Part shown: positions 5,999-6,141 of the stretch, one piece after another
Position numbering within the stretch: the stretch's first letter is position 1
Layout: every line of letters starts with the position of its first letter
Assembly: GCA_045649205.1 (NCBI GenBank)
Contig: JAZRPJ010000077.1
Coordinates: forward strand, 1-6,141
Direction of reading: 5' to 3'
DNA: 6,141 bases
Source: Flemingiibacterium sp045649205
GTDB taxonomy: Bacteria > Bacillota > Clostridia > Oscillospirales > CAG-272
The notes under the pieces: model-generated
Seen by the model: only the letters and a program-made list of their open reading frames with translations
Told to the model about the DNA's origin: nothing
The model's database searches: none
Made by a program: the position numbers and the translations under genes

Positions 5999-6141
5999 AT
6001 AAGTTTCTTATAAATTTGTTTTGCAAGACATAAAGATTTAACAAATGATAGCTTCGTTTTTCGTCCTTTTTTTGCTCGAAAATCTCTGGAAATTGTGTCA
6101 AAAAGGGGAGGGCGGTAGTTTGGCTCCCTCCGATCAGTCGT
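5968..6141 (-). CDS. Unrecognised minus-strand open frame, 3' part only (doubtful)
   Basis: On the minus strand the frame beginning at base 6141 stays open for 57 codons and stops with TAA at 5970-5968, so any start would lie outside the window. The peptide begins TTDRREPNYRPPLFD, has a basic middle (RAKKGRKTK) and ends IGANFYRLIL. I recognise no family. For: it runs toward a hairpin with a minus-strand U-tract and is open to the edge. Against: the length can arise by chance, the stop falls inside the hairpin stem, and the Lys/Arg-rich composition could come from translating a non-coding repeat. The same stretch contains a short inverted repeat, GGAGGG at 6107-6112 with CCCTCC at 6126-6131. 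No gene is seen on the + strand here. Confidence 0.25.
   Translation of the reverse strand, partial: TTDRREPNYRPPLFDTISRDFRAKKGRKTKLSFVKSLCLAKQIYKKLIGANFYRLIL

Noticed and set aside
6107..6131. GGAGGG / CCCTCC hairpin near the window end as a terminator
   Set aside because: It has only six pairs with a 13-base loop and no T-run after it. It is noted only as part of a possible repeat.

Overview
The window most likely comes from a gut-type Clostridia bacterium (Oscillospiraceae, Ruminococcaceae or Lachnospiraceae-like). This is inferred from the gene content (a CotH-family kinase next to a bacterial VTC-domain protein and a DUF4956 membrane protein), the multi-domain c-di-GMP proteins, the moderate GC content by eye and the strong GGAGG-type ribosome binding sites. 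No marker gene in the window fixes the species.

Layout: bases 1-5918 hold five genes on the + strand, packed as one apparent transcription unit. (1) 1-843 is the 3' part of a CotH-family protein kinase-like gene, whose start lies before the window. (2) 830-1552 is a VTC-domain (polyphosphate polymerase family) protein overlapping gene 1 by 14 bases. (3) 1567-2238 is a DUF4956 membrane protein starting 14 bases after gene 2. (4) 2231-4321 is a soluble PAS / degenerate GGDEF / EAL / PAS protein, a predicted c-di-GMP phosphodiesterase, overlapping gene 3 by 8 bases. (5) 4362-5918 is a membrane-bound Cache-HAMP-GGDEF protein, a predicted diguanylate cyclase, 40 bases after gene 4. A perfect 19-bp hairpin at 5956-5998 follows. 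Its T-rich flank is on the minus-strand side, so it looks best suited to ending a convergent minus-strand transcript, though it may also act on the + operon. The last 143 bases contain a minus-strand frame that is open to the window edge and that I do not recognise.

Working model (inference): CotH, VTC and DUF4956 form one functional module. A cytosolic VTC catalytic tunnel would make polyphosphate or another phosphate product, DUF4956 would be its membrane partner, and CotH an extracytoplasmic phosphotransferase. The adjoining phosphodiesterase and cyclase put a c-di-GMP switch in the same transcription unit. The families are recognised from sequence patterns. The joint function and its control by c-di-GMP are hypotheses.
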